64,000 nucleotides of DNA from Shouchella clausii (GCF_001598215.1 NZ_BCXJ01000004.1:124001-188000); one strand, 5' to 3'. Counted from the first letter of the stretch, positions 26,311 through 34,696 are shown. Notes: generated from the sequence alone by a model not told the origin. A program made the numbers and translations.

Positions 26311-26599
26311 TTTTTCCTTCTAAGCGGAGTGTTTTTCCTGAGGCACAAGTTACTTGGTCAACATACCCTTCTTGAACAAGAGTATCAAGGGAGCGAGGCA
26401 ATTGCCCATGTTCGACTTCATAAGCTGACACTTGTGTCTGGACGAGTTTTCGTGTAGCATCACAGCTTTTGTCGCCAGCCAAGTCGGTATTTTTTGTCAT
26501 ATTCGGCAAGGCAATTAAAAGGGGTACAGATATAATCATCAACACAACAAGCATTTCAATCAGCGTAAACCCTTTTTCATCTTTAAGCCTTTTTATCAT
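26288..26599 (-). CDS. comGC: Major competence pseudopilin ComGC
   Basis: This 103-residue protein is the major subunit of the transformation pseudopilus that crosses the cell wall to bring DNA to ComEA. The prepilin motif DEKGFTLIEMLVVLMIIS is processed by ComC. The two cysteines (SCDAT, VTCASG) match the ComGC disulfide pair. The ATG has GAGAGG 8 nt upstream. In B. subtilis it immediately follows comGB; here 1.5 kb of tRNA genes and yidD intervene, so a private promoter or read-through past a terminator is needed. Confidence 0.93.
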   Translation of the reverse strand: MIKRLKDEKGFTLIEMLVVLMIISVPLLIALPNMTKNTDLAGDKSCDATRKLVQTQVSAYEVEHGQLPRSLDTLVQEGYVDQVTCASGKTLRLEGKNVIIVSG

Positions 26600-26753
26600 C
26601 ACTCACACCTCTCCATTAGGAATTTGCCAATAAACGCGCCCCTCCTTTCGCTTCCAATTATCGATACAATTAGACACATTCAGTAAAAATCCTGCATCAC
26701 GAAACGACTAAATTTTTGTCCACTGCCAATCGCTGTTTCTGCCCACTATTTTT
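26600..26753. other. Intergenic region between comGC and yidD
   Basis: About 150 bp between two divergent genes. I looked for the ComK box pattern (AAAA, 5 nt, TTTT in pairs) and did not find a convincing match, nor a clear sigma-A promoter pointing to comGC. A weak TTTACT / GATAAT pair with 19-nt spacing exists on the minus strand. Confidence 0.35.
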
Positions 26754-26762
26754 TGCTATACT
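26754..26762 (+). promoter_or_regulatory. Extended -10 promoter of yidD
   Basis: TGC followed by TATACT, 31 bp upstream of the yidD ATG, in the same TTTTGCTATACT context as the aroK promoter. Confidence 0.55.
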
Positions 26763-26792
26763 TTAAGTATATAGAATGAAAGGAAGTTACAA

Positions 26793-27035
26793 ATGCGCAA
26801 GCTCCTCATTCAAATCATCCGTCTGTATCAACGGTTTATTTCACCACTTACCCCGCCATCCTGCCGCTTCTATCCAACTTGCTCTGCCTATGGAATTGAA
26901 GCAATCGAAACACACGGGGCCATTAAAGGGAGCTACCTTGCCATTAAACGAATTTTGAAATGCCATCCTTTTCATCCAGGTGGTGTTGATCCCGTCCCTG
27001 AGTGTCAACATGCTAAACATAAAAAAACGCCTTAA
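26793..27035 (+). CDS. yidD: Membrane protein insertion efficiency factor YidD
   Basis: An 80-residue member of the YidD (UPF0161) family, thought to assist YidC/Sec-dependent membrane insertion. It has the amphipathic N-terminal helix ([15 protein letters not shown]) and the signature [19 protein letters not shown], with [18 protein letters not shown] and all conserved cysteines. AAAGGAAG lies 6 nt upstream of the ATG. It sits alone, convergent with the tRNA cluster and divergent from comGC, within the interrupted comG locus. Confidence 0.95.
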   Translation: MRKLLIQIIRLYQRFISPLTPPSCRFYPTCSAYGIEAIETHGAIKGSYLAIKRILKCHPFHPGGVDPVPECQHAKHKKTP

Positions 27036-27056
27036 GTATCTACTTAAGGCGTTTTT
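27021..27056. terminator. Bidirectional terminator between yidD and the tRNA cluster
   Basis: AAAAACGCCTTAAGTA pairs with TACTTAAGGCGTTTTT around TC. It ends the tRNA transcript on the minus strand and yidD on the plus strand, and stands between comGB and comGC transcription. Confidence 0.92.
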
Positions 27057-27060
27057 GAAA

Positions 27061-27144
27061 TGCGGGTGAAGGGACTTGAACCCCCACGTCCGTTAAGACA
27101 CTAGAGCCTGATTCTAGCGCGTCTGCCAATTCCGCCACACCCGC
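27061..27144 (-). tRNA. tRNA-Leu(CAG)
   Basis: 84 nt on the minus strand with acceptor GCGGGTG / CACCCGC-A. Anticodon loop ATCAGGC lies between CTAGA and TCTAG, giving anticodon CAG. The long variable arm is typical of class II tRNA-Leu. CCA is not encoded. Confidence 0.95.
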
Positions 27145-27171
27145 AATGTCAAAGCTCAATTGTAGTATAAA

Positions 27172-27262
27172 TGGCGGAGAAGGAGGGATTTGAACCCTCG
27201 CGCCGCTTACGCGACCTACTCCCTTAGCAGGGGAGCCCCTTCAGCCACTTGGGTACTTCTCC
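27172..27262 (-). tRNA. tRNA-Ser(GCT)
   Basis: Class II tRNA with acceptor GGAGAAG / CTTCTCC-G and encoded CCA. Anticodon loop CTGCTAA gives anticodon GCT. The long variable arm is present. Confidence 0.95.
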
Positions 27263-27296
27263 TATTGAAAGCGCCCAACCCATTTCCGTAAGGTGA

Positions 27297-27370
<74 letters not shown>

Positions 27371-27385
27371 TTACTAAACAGGAAA

Positions 27386-27456
27386 AGCGGGTGATGAGAA
27401 TCGAACTCACATCATCAGCTTGGAAGGCTGAGGTTTTACCACTAAACTACACCCGC
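27386..27456 (-). tRNA. tRNA-Gly(TCC)
   Basis: 71 nt, acceptor GCGGGTG / CACCCGC-T, anticodon loop CTTCCAA giving TCC. CCA is not encoded. Confidence 0.95.
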
Positions 27457-27481
27457 ATATCATTTCTTTTCCAATAAAAAA

Positions 27482-27553
27482 AGCGGAAGACGGGATTCGA
27501 ACCCGCGACCCCCACCTTGGCAAGGTGATGTTCTACCACTGAACTACTTCCGC
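27482..27553 (-). tRNA. tRNA-Gly(GCC)
   Basis: 72 nt, acceptor GCGGAAG / CTTCCGC-T, anticodon GCC in CACCTTGCCAAGGTG. CCA is not encoded. Confidence 0.95.
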
Positions 27554-27556
27554 ATA

Positions 27557-27631
27557 TGGCTGGGCTACCTGGATTCGAACCAGGGAATCACGGAATCAAA
27601 ATCCGTTGCCTTACCGCTTGGCTATAGCCCA
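27557..27631 (-). tRNA. tRNA-Gln(TTG)
   Basis: Acceptor TGGGCTA / TAGCCCA-G with encoded CCA. Anticodon loop TTTTGAT gives TTG. Confidence 0.95.
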
Positions 27632-27636
27632 TTATT

Positions 27637-27713
<77 letters not shown>

Positions 27714-27808
27714 TCGCTACTAATAAATATGGGATTTACTGTGCTATTGTTTGAAAGAGATGACTGTCTCTTCCTCTGCTAGCATATTCAAAACAACATA
27801 ACTTTTAA

Positions 27809-27901
27809 TGGCGGAGGAAGAGGGATTCGAACCCCCGCGCGGTGTGACCCGCCTGTCGGTTTTCAAGACCGATCCCTTCAGCCGGACTTGGGTATTCCTC
27901 C
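27809..27901 (-). tRNA. tRNA-Ser(TGA)
   Basis: Class II tRNA with acceptor GGAGGAA / TTCCTCC-G, encoded CCA and anticodon loop CTTGAAA giving TGA. A 95-bp spacer separates it from tRNA-fMet. Confidence 0.95.
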
Positions 27902-27908
27902 GTAAAAG

Positions 27909-27981
27909 TGGAGCCTAGCGGGATCGAACCGCTGACCTCCTGCGTGCAAAGCAGGCGCTCTCCCAGCTGAGCTAAGGCCCC
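27909..27981 (-). tRNA. tRNA-Ala(TGC)
   Basis: 73 nt, acceptor GGGGCCT / AGGCTCC-A with a G-T pair, anticodon TGC in CCTGCTTTGCACGCAGG. First gene of the tRNA transcription unit. CCA is not encoded. Confidence 0.95.
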
Positions 27982-28034
27982 GAAAATGAAAGAGTATGTA
28001 ATGCCGCTTGTCTATCACCTCAGCGACATTTAAT

Positions 28035-28063
28035 AATATACCATAGGAGCAGATATTGCGCAA
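28035..28063 (-). promoter_or_regulatory. Sigma-A promoter of the tRNA cluster
   Basis: On the minus strand TTGCGC is separated by 17 nt from TATATT, about 54 bp before tRNA-Ala. It lies between the comGB stop and the tRNA genes, so the cluster need not depend on the comG promoter. Confidence 0.75.
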
Positions 28064-28149
28064 GGACTTTTAAAAAAAAAGTTTTTCCAAATCGTTTTTT
28101 TGCTTGTTCTTTTTCTATATTACCGATTCTCATAGGGATAGGTCAAGTC

Positions 28150-29187
28150 TTACTCAAGCGAACCGATCATTTCAAACATCGGCAACATGACTACTAAAAA
28201 CAGACCAAATACAAACGCGCCAATTGCCAATAGCAATACCGGCTGCAACCAAACAACGCCTTTTTGCAAGCGATCATCCATTTCTTGATAAAGCCATTCA
28301 CTGTATTGCTGCAAATCACTAGCTATTGTGCCGGTACGCATGCCGTTTTCGACAACAGCAGCTAGTTCATCTAAATAATAAGGCTTTTGCTTAATGTAAG
28401 CAATAAATGACTCCCCTCTTTCTAGCTCATTGTTCATCCACCGCGCTTCTTCTTTAAAAAAACGCAAATAATCTTGTCCTTCAAACACGGTTAGCGCTTG
28501 TTGCAACGACATTCCCGTTTCGAGGAGCCTTCCTAGTTGCAAAGAGAAGTAATAGGAAATCGCTTGTTGGGCGGTTGCTTTTATTGGCTTTATTTTTAGA
28601 AAGAGCACTATTTGGTCGTGTGGAGAGCGTTTTTTGTACTGCTTCCATATGAGCATACTTGCTACAAACCCAACAATAACAAGCCCAATTAGTATATAGG
28701 GGATATAAGTAAGGAACTGGAAAAAGAACTGTGTTAGCCATGGAGGCGATGTTTCCATTGTCGCATACAACGATTTAAAGTGTGGAACAACAAATTGGTT
28801 TAATACGATTAGAACAACAGCAGCGCCCCAAAGTAAAAAAATAGGGTAACGCAGCAGCTTTTGCAGCTGTTTTTTCGTATAAGCTCTTTTTTCAGCTAAC
28901 TGAGCAGCAGACACGAGCCCTTCTGCAAGCTCACCTTGCTCTTCAAAGAAATAGACAAATGATTGTGCTTCTCCAGGTAAAGAGAATGGCTCGATGCTTT
29001 GCCACAATGTCTTACCTTCCCTTAAATCTTTTTTTAAACCTGTAATTTTCACCTGCAACTCCCTTGAGGCGTGGACAGCCAAGAACGACAATGCTTGGTC
29101 GATTTCGTACCCTCTATTCAACAATTCACCGAGACGCTTCAAAAATTGTACTTGTTCCGCTTTTTGCTTTTCACTAACGGTACCCAC
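28150..29187 (-). CDS. comGB: Competence assembly membrane protein ComGB
   Basis: A 345-residue GspF/PilC-type inner-membrane platform protein for pseudopilus assembly. Two repeated GspF domains are visible, with membrane helices near residues 110-130, 155-185 and 315-340 and the motif LAAVVENGMRTGTIASDLQ. The GTG start has GGAGG upstream and overlaps comGA by 14 bp. Its expected downstream neighbour comGC is displaced by the tRNA cluster. Confidence 0.93.
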   Translation of the reverse strand: MGTVSEKQKAEQVQFLKRLGELLNRGYEIDQALSFLAVHASRELQVKITGLKKDLREGKTLWQSIEPFSLPGEAQSFVYFFEEQGELAEGLVSAAQLAEKRAYTKKQLQKLLRYPIFLLWGAAVVLIVLNQFVVPHFKSLYATMETSPPWLTQFFFQFLTYIPYILIGLVIVGFVASMLIWKQYKKRSPHDQIVLFLKIKPIKATAQQAISYYFSLQLGRLLETGMSLQQALTVFEGQDYLRFFKEEARWMNNELERGESFIAYIKQKPYYLDELAAVVENGMRTGTIASDLQQYSEWLYQEMDDRLQKGVVWLQPVLLLAIGAFVFGLFLVVMLPMFEMIGSLE

Positions 29188-30199
29188 TTTCCACCTCCGT
29201 CATCCCTTTGTCTGTTAGCAAGTTAAATGTGTGCCGATCAATCGCTCCAATTGCCCACGCCTTGCGAATCGCTCTAAGCGCTTCTGTTTCACCTGATAGG
29301 TCATGAACATCATCTTCTTTTGATAGCGAATCCTTTAGCAACCATTCAAAAAAAGCCACACGTTTGTTTTTGCTTACGACTTTCGCTAATTTTTGGTGAA
29401 TGACTGCCCGGACGCATTCAACGCGTACATTCACGCCTAACTCCGTTAGACGGGCAAAGGCAAGGGAAGCACTCGCAGCGTGTAAGCTGGCGATTACAAG
29501 ATGGCCCGTTGTCGCTGCCTGCATAGCAAGTTCCGCTGTGTGGCGATCACGGATTTCCCCAATGACAATCACGTCAGGATCGTGGCGCAACACGGCTTTT
29601 AAAGCTGTTGTAAAAGTGATGCCTGCTTTTTCATTTGTTTCAATTTGAACCATGCCGTCAATCGGCCTTTCAATCGGGTCTTCAATTGTTACAATCATTT
29701 TTGTGCTCGATTGCTGTACGTAATCAAGCAATGCATAAACGCTCGTCGTTTTGCCCGACCCTGTCGCTCCTGTAAAGAGGACAAGACCGTTCTGGCAATG
29801 GGCAAGCTGCGTGAACTTTCGCGTATCAGAAGCAAATAAGGAAAGAGATTGGAGTGTGTAAGGAGTCGTGCGTGGGGAAATGCGTATAGCCAAACTTTCA
29901 CTCGGTTTGGCAGGCAATGTCGAGAAGCGAAGTGTGTAACCATTGCCTTGCCAGTCGTAGGAGATCGCTTTGCTTTGTGGTTTTCTTCGTTCGCCAATAT
30001 CCATACCGCAAGCGTACTTAAAATAGCTTACGATTCTGAAGCCGTCCTCAGCCTTTAACGTTTCCCCAGCATGAATTTCGCCAAGTGCCCGGTAATGAAC
30101 CCGATACCCATCTGAAGTAGGAAGAAAATGAATGTCGCTCGCTTCAGACTGAAAAGCTTCATAAAGGATGGCCGTGCTTTTTGCTTCAATGTCAGCCAT
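29174..30199 (-). CDS. comGA: Competence traffic ATPase ComGA
   Basis: A 341-residue GspE/PilB-family ATPase that drives assembly of the competence pseudopilus and localises at cell poles in B. subtilis. Walker A FTGATGSGKTTSVYALL is near residues 140-155. The Asp box TIEDPIE, Walker B-like DVIVIGEIRD and His box GHLVIASLHAAS follow. AAAGGAGG precedes the ATG by 6 nt. It is the first comG gene; I saw no clear ComK box upstream. Confidence 0.95.
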   Translation of the reverse strand: MADIEAKSTAILYEAFQSEASDIHFLPTSDGYRVHYRALGEIHAGETLKAEDGFRIVSYFKYACGMDIGERRKPQSKAISYDWQGNGYTLRFSTLPAKPSESLAIRISPRTTPYTLQSLSLFASDTRKFTQLAHCQNGLVLFTGATGSGKTTSVYALLDYVQQSSTKMIVTIEDPIERPIDGMVQIETNEKAGITFTTALKAVLRHDPDVIVIGEIRDRHTAELAMQAATTGHLVIASLHAASASLAFARLTELGVNVRVECVRAVIHQKLAKVVSKNKRVAFFEWLLKDSLSKEDDVHDLSGETEALRAIRKAWAIGAIDRHTFNLLTDKGMTEVESGYR

Positions 30200-30374
30200 T
30201 TGTTACCTCCTTTACGTTTTCTAGTTTTTTCGCCACATATCAGCAATTCCCTGCATCTTTTTTGTTTTTTCATGTAGTATTTTGTTATGAGCTTTACTCT
30301 AAACGAATAATCAATCAATTGCGTGACTGCTGTTCCTTTTGATACGATAACGGTTGCACCCGAAAGGAGTTAGT

Positions 30375-32663
30375 ATGAACACGGCACTTTATTTAAATGA
30401 ACCTTTGTATTTGCCAGAACTTGATCGTGGGGAATGGCACAAATTTTACCGGCTTAGCAAAAAAGGGCTGCTCCATTGCATTCACTGCGGCGCCCCTTTA
30501 TCCATGTCCTTCTCCATCCACCAAATGCCCTCATTTGTTCACCCTCCTAGCGACGCCAACCGTTGCAGGGAGCAAGTAGAAGCTTTTGAACAAGCAAGGC
30601 AAGCAGAAGGACAAACAGCTGCTACGACCGTACATGGGTTTCGTTTGCCTCAACGAAGAGCGGTTTTAAAAACCATCTCAGAATGGAAAGCGCCTCTTGT
30701 CTTGTCAAACGTTGCGCCGTTTACAGAACCAGCCTCTGCTAAACAATTGGCCCATGAAGGCTACCGCCAACAACTGACAAAAGCAGGCCTCATACTCAAC
30801 AATGCGCAATGGAAAGCCGTCAAGCATATCGATGGACCGCTGCTCCTTTTAGCTGGCGCAGGTTGTGGAAAAACACGTGTCCTTACAGCACGGGCTGCCT
30901 ATATGATAAGCGAAGCAAACATTCATCCTAACAAGATGGCGCTCGTTACATTTACAGCAAAAGCTGCGCGGGAAATGCGGGATCGAATGGCTGAATACCC
31001 GGGGATTGAGCCAACGTTCGCCCAGTCGTTGCTGATTCGCACATTCCACAGTTTGTTCTATACGATGCTTGTCCATGCTGATCCTAGTAAATGGCATGGG
31101 TCAAAATTAATAAAATCAGGGCAAGAACTATTAAAAATACAAGGCAAAGCGCTAGATTTAGATGAGAGCGAGTTTCCTTATGATCAAGCGGCGACGCAAA
31201 TTAGCTGGTGGAAAAACCATATGATTGCGCCTGAACACGTGAAGGCAACAGATCCGTTTGAAGAGAAAGCGGCACTTCTTTACGAACACTATGAAAAAGG
31301 CTTACGGGAAACAGGGCGTTTTGATTTCGACGACATGCAGCTCGGCTGCCTATACCTGCTTCAGGAGAACGGCCAGCTTTTGCAGCGCTATCAAGAACGA
31401 TTTGCCTACTTGTTAATCGATGAATTCCAGGACATTAACCCTGTGCAATTTGAAATTGTCAAATTGTTAGCAATGCCTCAGCGCAATATATGTGTTGTTG
31501 GCGATGATGACCAATCGATTTATCGGTTTAGGGGGAGCGACCCTCGTTTCATTCGCAGTTTTGCCTCTCACTATCCAGAAGCGAAAAAGATTCATTTAGT
31601 CGAAAATTATCGTTCATCACACCCGATTATTGCCAGTGCCAATCGAGTGATTGCAGAAAATCGGACGAGACTGGAAAAAACGCTCGTCGCCCAGCACACA
31701 TCTGATCAATTGCCTTATGTGTTCTTTCCCTACAACGAGGAGGAGGAAGCAACGATGATTGTGGAAGAAATCAAGAGGCTAATCGGAAAGGGCACTTGTC
31801 CAAGCGAAATCGCTGTGCTTTACCGTACGTCTACAAGCGCGAGAGCCCTCGTGGACCGTTTGATGGATACGACGCTCCCATTCTCGCTTGAACAAGGATT
31901 TGCCTGTTTCTACGAACGGCCATTTGTACGCCGTGCTCTCTCCTTTTTGCGGATTGGCAGGAACGAAGAAAGTCAGTTTGTAATGGCAGAACTGTTAAAA
32001 GCTTTATTTATAAAGCAAGAGCATCTCGATCAGTTGCTACGCATCCAGAAAACGGAACGGTGCAGCCTCCTTGAAGCCATCCCTTTTTTAACAGAATTGC
32101 CCGCCTTTCAAGCAAAAAAACTAAAAACATTACCTGCTGATTGCCGCCGCATGCAAAAGATGAATCCATCCGAAGCGCTTGCTTTTGCCGAAGCACGTTT
32201 AGGATTTAATGAAACGATCAAAAAACAAGGTCAGGAAGGGAATAAATTCGAAAAAGGCAGCGACGACTTCAATCAACTTAAAGTGGCAGCCACACAATTT
32301 GATACGGTCGAAGCGTTTTTGACCCATATCGATCATGTAATAGCCAAACAACAGGAGTGCCATTCGCTTCAGACTCGCCAGCCAAAAAGCGTTCAATTAT
32401 TGACGGTTCATCGTTCAAAAGGGCTCGAATTTAGCCATGTCTTTATTGCAGGAGCAGTCGAGGGCAGCCTCCCCCATGACTATGCGCTTGACGCTTGGCG
32501 AGAAGGCGATGATGGCCCCTTGCAAGAGGAAAGGCGACTGATGTATGTGGCGATGACACGTGCCAAAAAGGAATTGGCGATTTCGGCCCCTGTGCATTAT
32601 CGGGGAAAACGAGCCCACCCAACCCGATTTGTCCGCGGCTTAATGAACAGCAGCCAAAACTAG
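30375..32663 (+). CDS. yjcD: UvrD/PcrA-type DNA helicase with N-terminal zinc-binding-like domain (YjcD)
   Basis: A 762-residue SF1A helicase, probably B. subtilis YjcD by sequence type and by the yjcA side of the locus. The N-terminal 75 residues contain CIHCGAPL and a later H/C pair (SFVHPP, NRCREQ). This resembles the CoiA N-terminal zinc region rather than other UvrD proteins. Helicase motifs are Walker A GAGCGKTRVL, TFTAKAAREM (Ia), LIDEFQDIN (II), GDDDQSIYRFRG (III), VENYRSS (IV), LLTVHRSKGLEF (V) and YVAMTRAKKEL (VI). AAAGGAG lies 6 nt before the ATG. Confidence 0.9.
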   Translation: MNTALYLNEPLYLPELDRGEWHKFYRLSKKGLLHCIHCGAPLSMSFSIHQMPSFVHPPSDANRCREQVEAFEQARQAEGQTAATTVHGFRLPQRRAVLKTISEWKAPLVLSNVAPFTEPASAKQLAHEGYRQQLTKAGLILNNAQWKAVKHIDGPLLLLAGAGCGKTRVLTARAAYMISEANIHPNKMALVTFTAKAAREMRDRMAEYPGIEPTFAQSLLIRTFHSLFYTMLVHADPSKWHGSKLIKSGQELLKIQGKALDLDESEFPYDQAATQISWWKNHMIAPEHVKATDPFEEKAALLYEHYEKGLRETGRFDFDDMQLGCLYLLQENGQLLQRYQERFAYLLIDEFQDINPVQFEIVKLLAMPQRNICVVGDDDQSIYRFRGSDPRFIRSFASHYPEAKKIHLVENYRSSHPIIASANRVIAENRTRLEKTLVAQHTSDQLPYVFFPYNEEEEATMIVEEIKRLIGKGTCPSEIAVLYRTSTSARALVDRLMDTTLPFSLEQGFACFYERPFVRRALSFLRIGRNEESQFVMAELLKALFIKQEHLDQLLRIQKTERCSLLEAIPFLTELPAFQAKKLKTLPADCRRMQKMNPSEALAFAEARLGFNETIKKQGQEGNKFEKGSDDFNQLKVAATQFDTVEAFLTHIDHVIAKQQECHSLQTRQPKSVQLLTVHRSKGLEFSHVFIAGAVEGSLPHDYALDAWREGDDGPLQEERRLMYVAMTRAKKELAISAPVHYRGKRAHPTRFVRGLMNSSQN

Positions 32664-32696
32664 GACGAATCCCCCTCTTCCCTCATCCATTTCATA

Positions 32697-32733
32697 GGCA
32701 TCCATTTCGCCCATTACGCCGGAAATGGATGCC
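32697..32733. terminator. Hairpin after yjcD
   Basis: GGCATCCATTTC pairs with GAAATGGATGCC around a 13-nt loop. No clear T run follows, so termination is uncertain. Confidence 0.55.
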
Positions 32734-32938
32734 GCGATCTCGGTGGTAGCTCCTGTTTACTCATCAATTAGCCTGTCATTGAGGAATATAACAGTTGGAA
32801 TTGACGTAAAACAACAGGCAGCACACTCTCCACTTTTTCGCGATTTTCCCTTTCACACCAACCACAGCCAATTTCAATTCATGTTTTTGTTTTGCTTTCA
32901 TACATTTAAAATAAGCGATTATTAAGCTGAAAGGACTG

Positions 32939-33391
32939 ATGAGAGTGAATCGATCTCCAATGCGTCTAACAGCTGCCCAACTGCATCAACGCTTAATCCA
33001 CGCCCAAGCAGAAGCGGCTAAATTGAAAATAGAGCTGAAACGCTATAAAAATGATTATCATTACAACATGATCGACCAACTACAGGCGGAGAACAAACAA
33101 CTGCAGGAACAGCTTGAGCAGGCGCTAAATGAGAAACACAAATTATCAGAAGAACTGGTGGAAGCAAAAGCCCAGTCTTCTGACAACCCACCGCCACCAA
33201 AAGAAGCTGTCCCTCCCGCTAAGCATGAGGAAGAGGTACAAGAAGAAGAGCACTCGTCTCAAAAAGAGAAATTACACGAGTCCACTTTTTACGTATCTCA
33301 TCGTACAAGTAAACATGAAACGAATAGCGAAATGTCGCCAAACTGGTTCTCTCGCAACCTTTTAGATCGAGATCGGTCAAAGAAAGAATAA
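32939..33391 (+). CDS. Coiled-coil protein in spore coat cluster
   Basis: I do not recognise a family. This 150-residue protein has an alpha-helical coiled coil from residue 10 to 78 (heptads such as LQAENKQLQEQLEQALNE), a proline-rich linker (NPPPPKEAVPPAK), an acidic segment, and a polar serine-rich tail. AAAGGA lies just upstream of the ATG. It is convergent with cotX. A CATA-type -10 resembling sigma-K sites lies near 32900 but with wrong internal spacing. A coat or coat-assembly role is inferred only from location. Confidence 0.6.
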   Translation: MRVNRSPMRLTAAQLHQRLIHAQAEAAKLKIELKRYKNDYHYNMIDQLQAENKQLQEQLEQALNEKHKLSEELVEAKAQSSDNPPPPKEAVPPAKHEEEVQEEEHSSQKEKLHESTFYVSHRTSKHETNSEMSPNWFSRNLLDRDRSKKE

Positions 33392-33430
33392 CTACAAAAC
33401 ACAATAGACAAACAGCGAAAACAAAATACC

Positions 33431-33458
33431 AAAAAAAGCTGCCAAACTTGACAGCTTT
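33431..33458 (-). terminator. Terminator downstream of cotX
   Basis: On the minus strand AAAGCTG and CAGCTTT form a hairpin followed by TTTTTTT, 10 bp after the cotX stop. Confidence 0.8.
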
Positions 33459-33467
33459 CCATGTGGA

Positions 33468-34037
33468 TTATAGGATATCCAATTCGACGATAATGGCCAA
33501 GAGAATCGCGATTTGGATTTGAATGTTGACCGCCACTTGCGTATCCGTCGTTGACACTTGAACATTTCTGGAATTGTCGACAATCGTTTTTTGGCGAGTG
33601 ATTTGCTTTGTCTTTGAGGCCTGAAGAATTTCTTGTGTAATGTCTTCGACATTGTCGTTTCCAGCTAAAGAGATGCGGATAATCAAGGCAATGGCAGCTT
33701 GAATGGCTACTTGTATACCAATTGCTGCTTTCGTGTCGGTCGATTCTATCTCTACGTCGCAAGAATCTTTAACATAAATGAGCTCTTCAGAAACTTGGAT
33801 CTCTTTCTTTACCTGCGCTGCATCTTGCTCTATATCGCCAAAACCCATTGGATGGCACGCGTCTGGGTCTAATGCAGACCACTTTTTGTGGTCGTCTTTT
33901 TTGTCTGAATGACAATGTTTATCAGAATGACAGTTTGAATCGTGTCCACCATGTGAACAGCTGTGGCAAGAACAGCTATCGCATGAAGATGAATGATGGC
34001 GCGGTTTATCTAAAAACCGTGTAAATTCTTCACTCAT
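33468..34037 (-). CDS. cotX: Spore coat protein X (two Coat_X domains)
   Basis: A 189-residue insoluble outer-coat (crust) protein. The N-terminal 50 residues are extremely His/Cys/Ser-rich (HHSSSCDSCSCHSCSHGG, NCHSDKHCHSDKK). The ALDPDACHP motif follows, then two tandem CotX/CotV-type domains: about 85-130 (IEVESTDTK-like EIESTDTKAAIGIQVAIQ) and 145-189 (VSTTDTQVAVNIQIQIAI). CotX forms the hydrophobic crust with CotV/Y/Z in B. subtilis. GGAGGGG lies 6 nt before the ATG. A CATAGTTTA sigma-K-like -10 is upstream. Confidence 0.92.
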   Translation of the reverse strand: MSEEFTRFLDKPRHHSSSCDSCSCHSCSHGGHDSNCHSDKHCHSDKKDDHKKWSALDPDACHPMGFGDIEQDAAQVKKEIQVSEELIYVKDSCDVEIESTDTKAAIGIQVAIQAAIALIIRISLAGNDNVEDITQEILQASKTKQITRQKTIVDNSRNVQVSTTDTQVAVNIQIQIAILLAIIVELDIL

Positions 34038-34065
34038 GATTTCCCCTCCAATTTAGAATCTAATT

Positions 34066-34074
34066 TAAACTATG
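34066..34074 (-). promoter_or_regulatory. Possible sigma-K -10 element of cotX
   Basis: CATAGTTTA on the minus strand fits CATANNNTA, 29 bp before the cotX start. The -35 AC is not at ideal spacing. Confidence 0.4.
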
Positions 34075-34141
34075 CTCATTCGACTATTTTGCCTGTGCGT
34101 ATGTCCCTGATACAGTTGCCTAATTTCAGCTAAGGCCCTTG

Positions 34142-34420
34142 TTACTCTGTTTTTTTCCGCTTTTCCGCTTTCCGTTTTAGGATTTCACTAAACGGATCGC
34201 TTTTCCCCTGCGATTCATTGCCTTTATCGTTCTTTGCTTCCTCATTTGTTTTGGTTTGTTTTTCTTTCAAAAACTCTTCCACTTGTTGCTGTAAACCTAA
34301 AGCCGTGTTGCGGATTTTTTCTTTTTCTTCATCTGACAAATTTTTTGCCGGCGAGACGTTATGCTTTTTTAAGATTTGGCGAACAAGGACTTCCATCAAC
34401 TGCTGATATTGGTTATGCAT
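34142..34420 (-). CDS. cotW: CotW-like spore coat protein
   Basis: A 92-residue hydrophilic, charged protein. VRQILKKHNV followed by NLSDEEKEKIRNTALGLQQQVEEFLKE parallels B. subtilis CotW (VQNIFSKHGV, SDEEKEMLLNLVKDLQ; from memory). The C-terminus is basic (ILKRKAEKRKK), as in CotW. It lies 104 bp upstream of cotX on the same strand, matching cotW-cotX linkage. GAGGAGG is 7 nt before the ATG. A sigma-K promoter is present upstream. Confidence 0.8.
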   Translation of the reverse strand: MHNQYQQLMEVLVRQILKKHNVSPAKNLSDEEKEKIRNTALGLQQQVEEFLKEKQTKTNEEAKNDKGNESQGKSDPFSEILKRKAEKRKKTE

Positions 34421-34456
34421 GCATAAACCTCCTCATCGTTTTTTATTGGACACTAA

Positions 34457-34484
34457 TACCATATGAGTTTGGCTCGTCTTAAGT
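34457..34484 (-). promoter_or_regulatory. Sigma-K-type promoter of cotW
   Basis: On the minus strand AC, 17 nt, CATATGGTA fits the sigma-K pattern (AC; CATANNNTA), 36 bp upstream of the cotW start. Confidence 0.6.
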
Positions 34485-34630
34485 GAGTGATACGCGCGGA
34501 AAAATCAGCTCATTTACCGGCTAAATCCGCCCATTTCATTTATTTAAGCGGGTTTCCTTAGCATTTCTTTGCTGACGAGGAGCTTCCATTTAAATGAGGG
34601 GAAACGACCTGACTCCGACTTGTTCACTTT

Positions 34631-34668
34631 CAGACGACGAAAGATGCAAGCGCTCGCCTACAGCTTAA
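34631..34668 (+). repeat. Degenerate right end of the palindromic element, copy H
   Basis: CAGACGACGAAAGATGCAAG then CGCTCGCCTACAGCTT resembles the right terminus of copies A and B (GACGACGTATGCGAGCG, GTCTACAGTCTT). The left part is weak or absent. It abuts a terminator hairpin, as in other copies. Confidence 0.55.
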
Positions 34669-34696
34669 GGCATGCCACGTAGAGATGGCATGCCTT
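34667..34696. terminator. Terminator hairpin between cotW and the 39-codon gene
   Basis: AAGGCATGCCA pairs with TGGCATGCCTT around an 8-nt loop, followed by CCTTTTATAATT. It probably ends the minus-strand 39-codon gene. Confidence 0.7.

Noticed and set aside
28060-28100. Poly-A/T palindrome after comGB as a terminator
   Set aside because: It is almost only A and T with no GC stem, so it is not convincing as an intrinsic terminator.
30200-30350. ComK box upstream of comGA
   Set aside because: No AAAA-N5-TTTT pair in suitable spacing could be found by eye.
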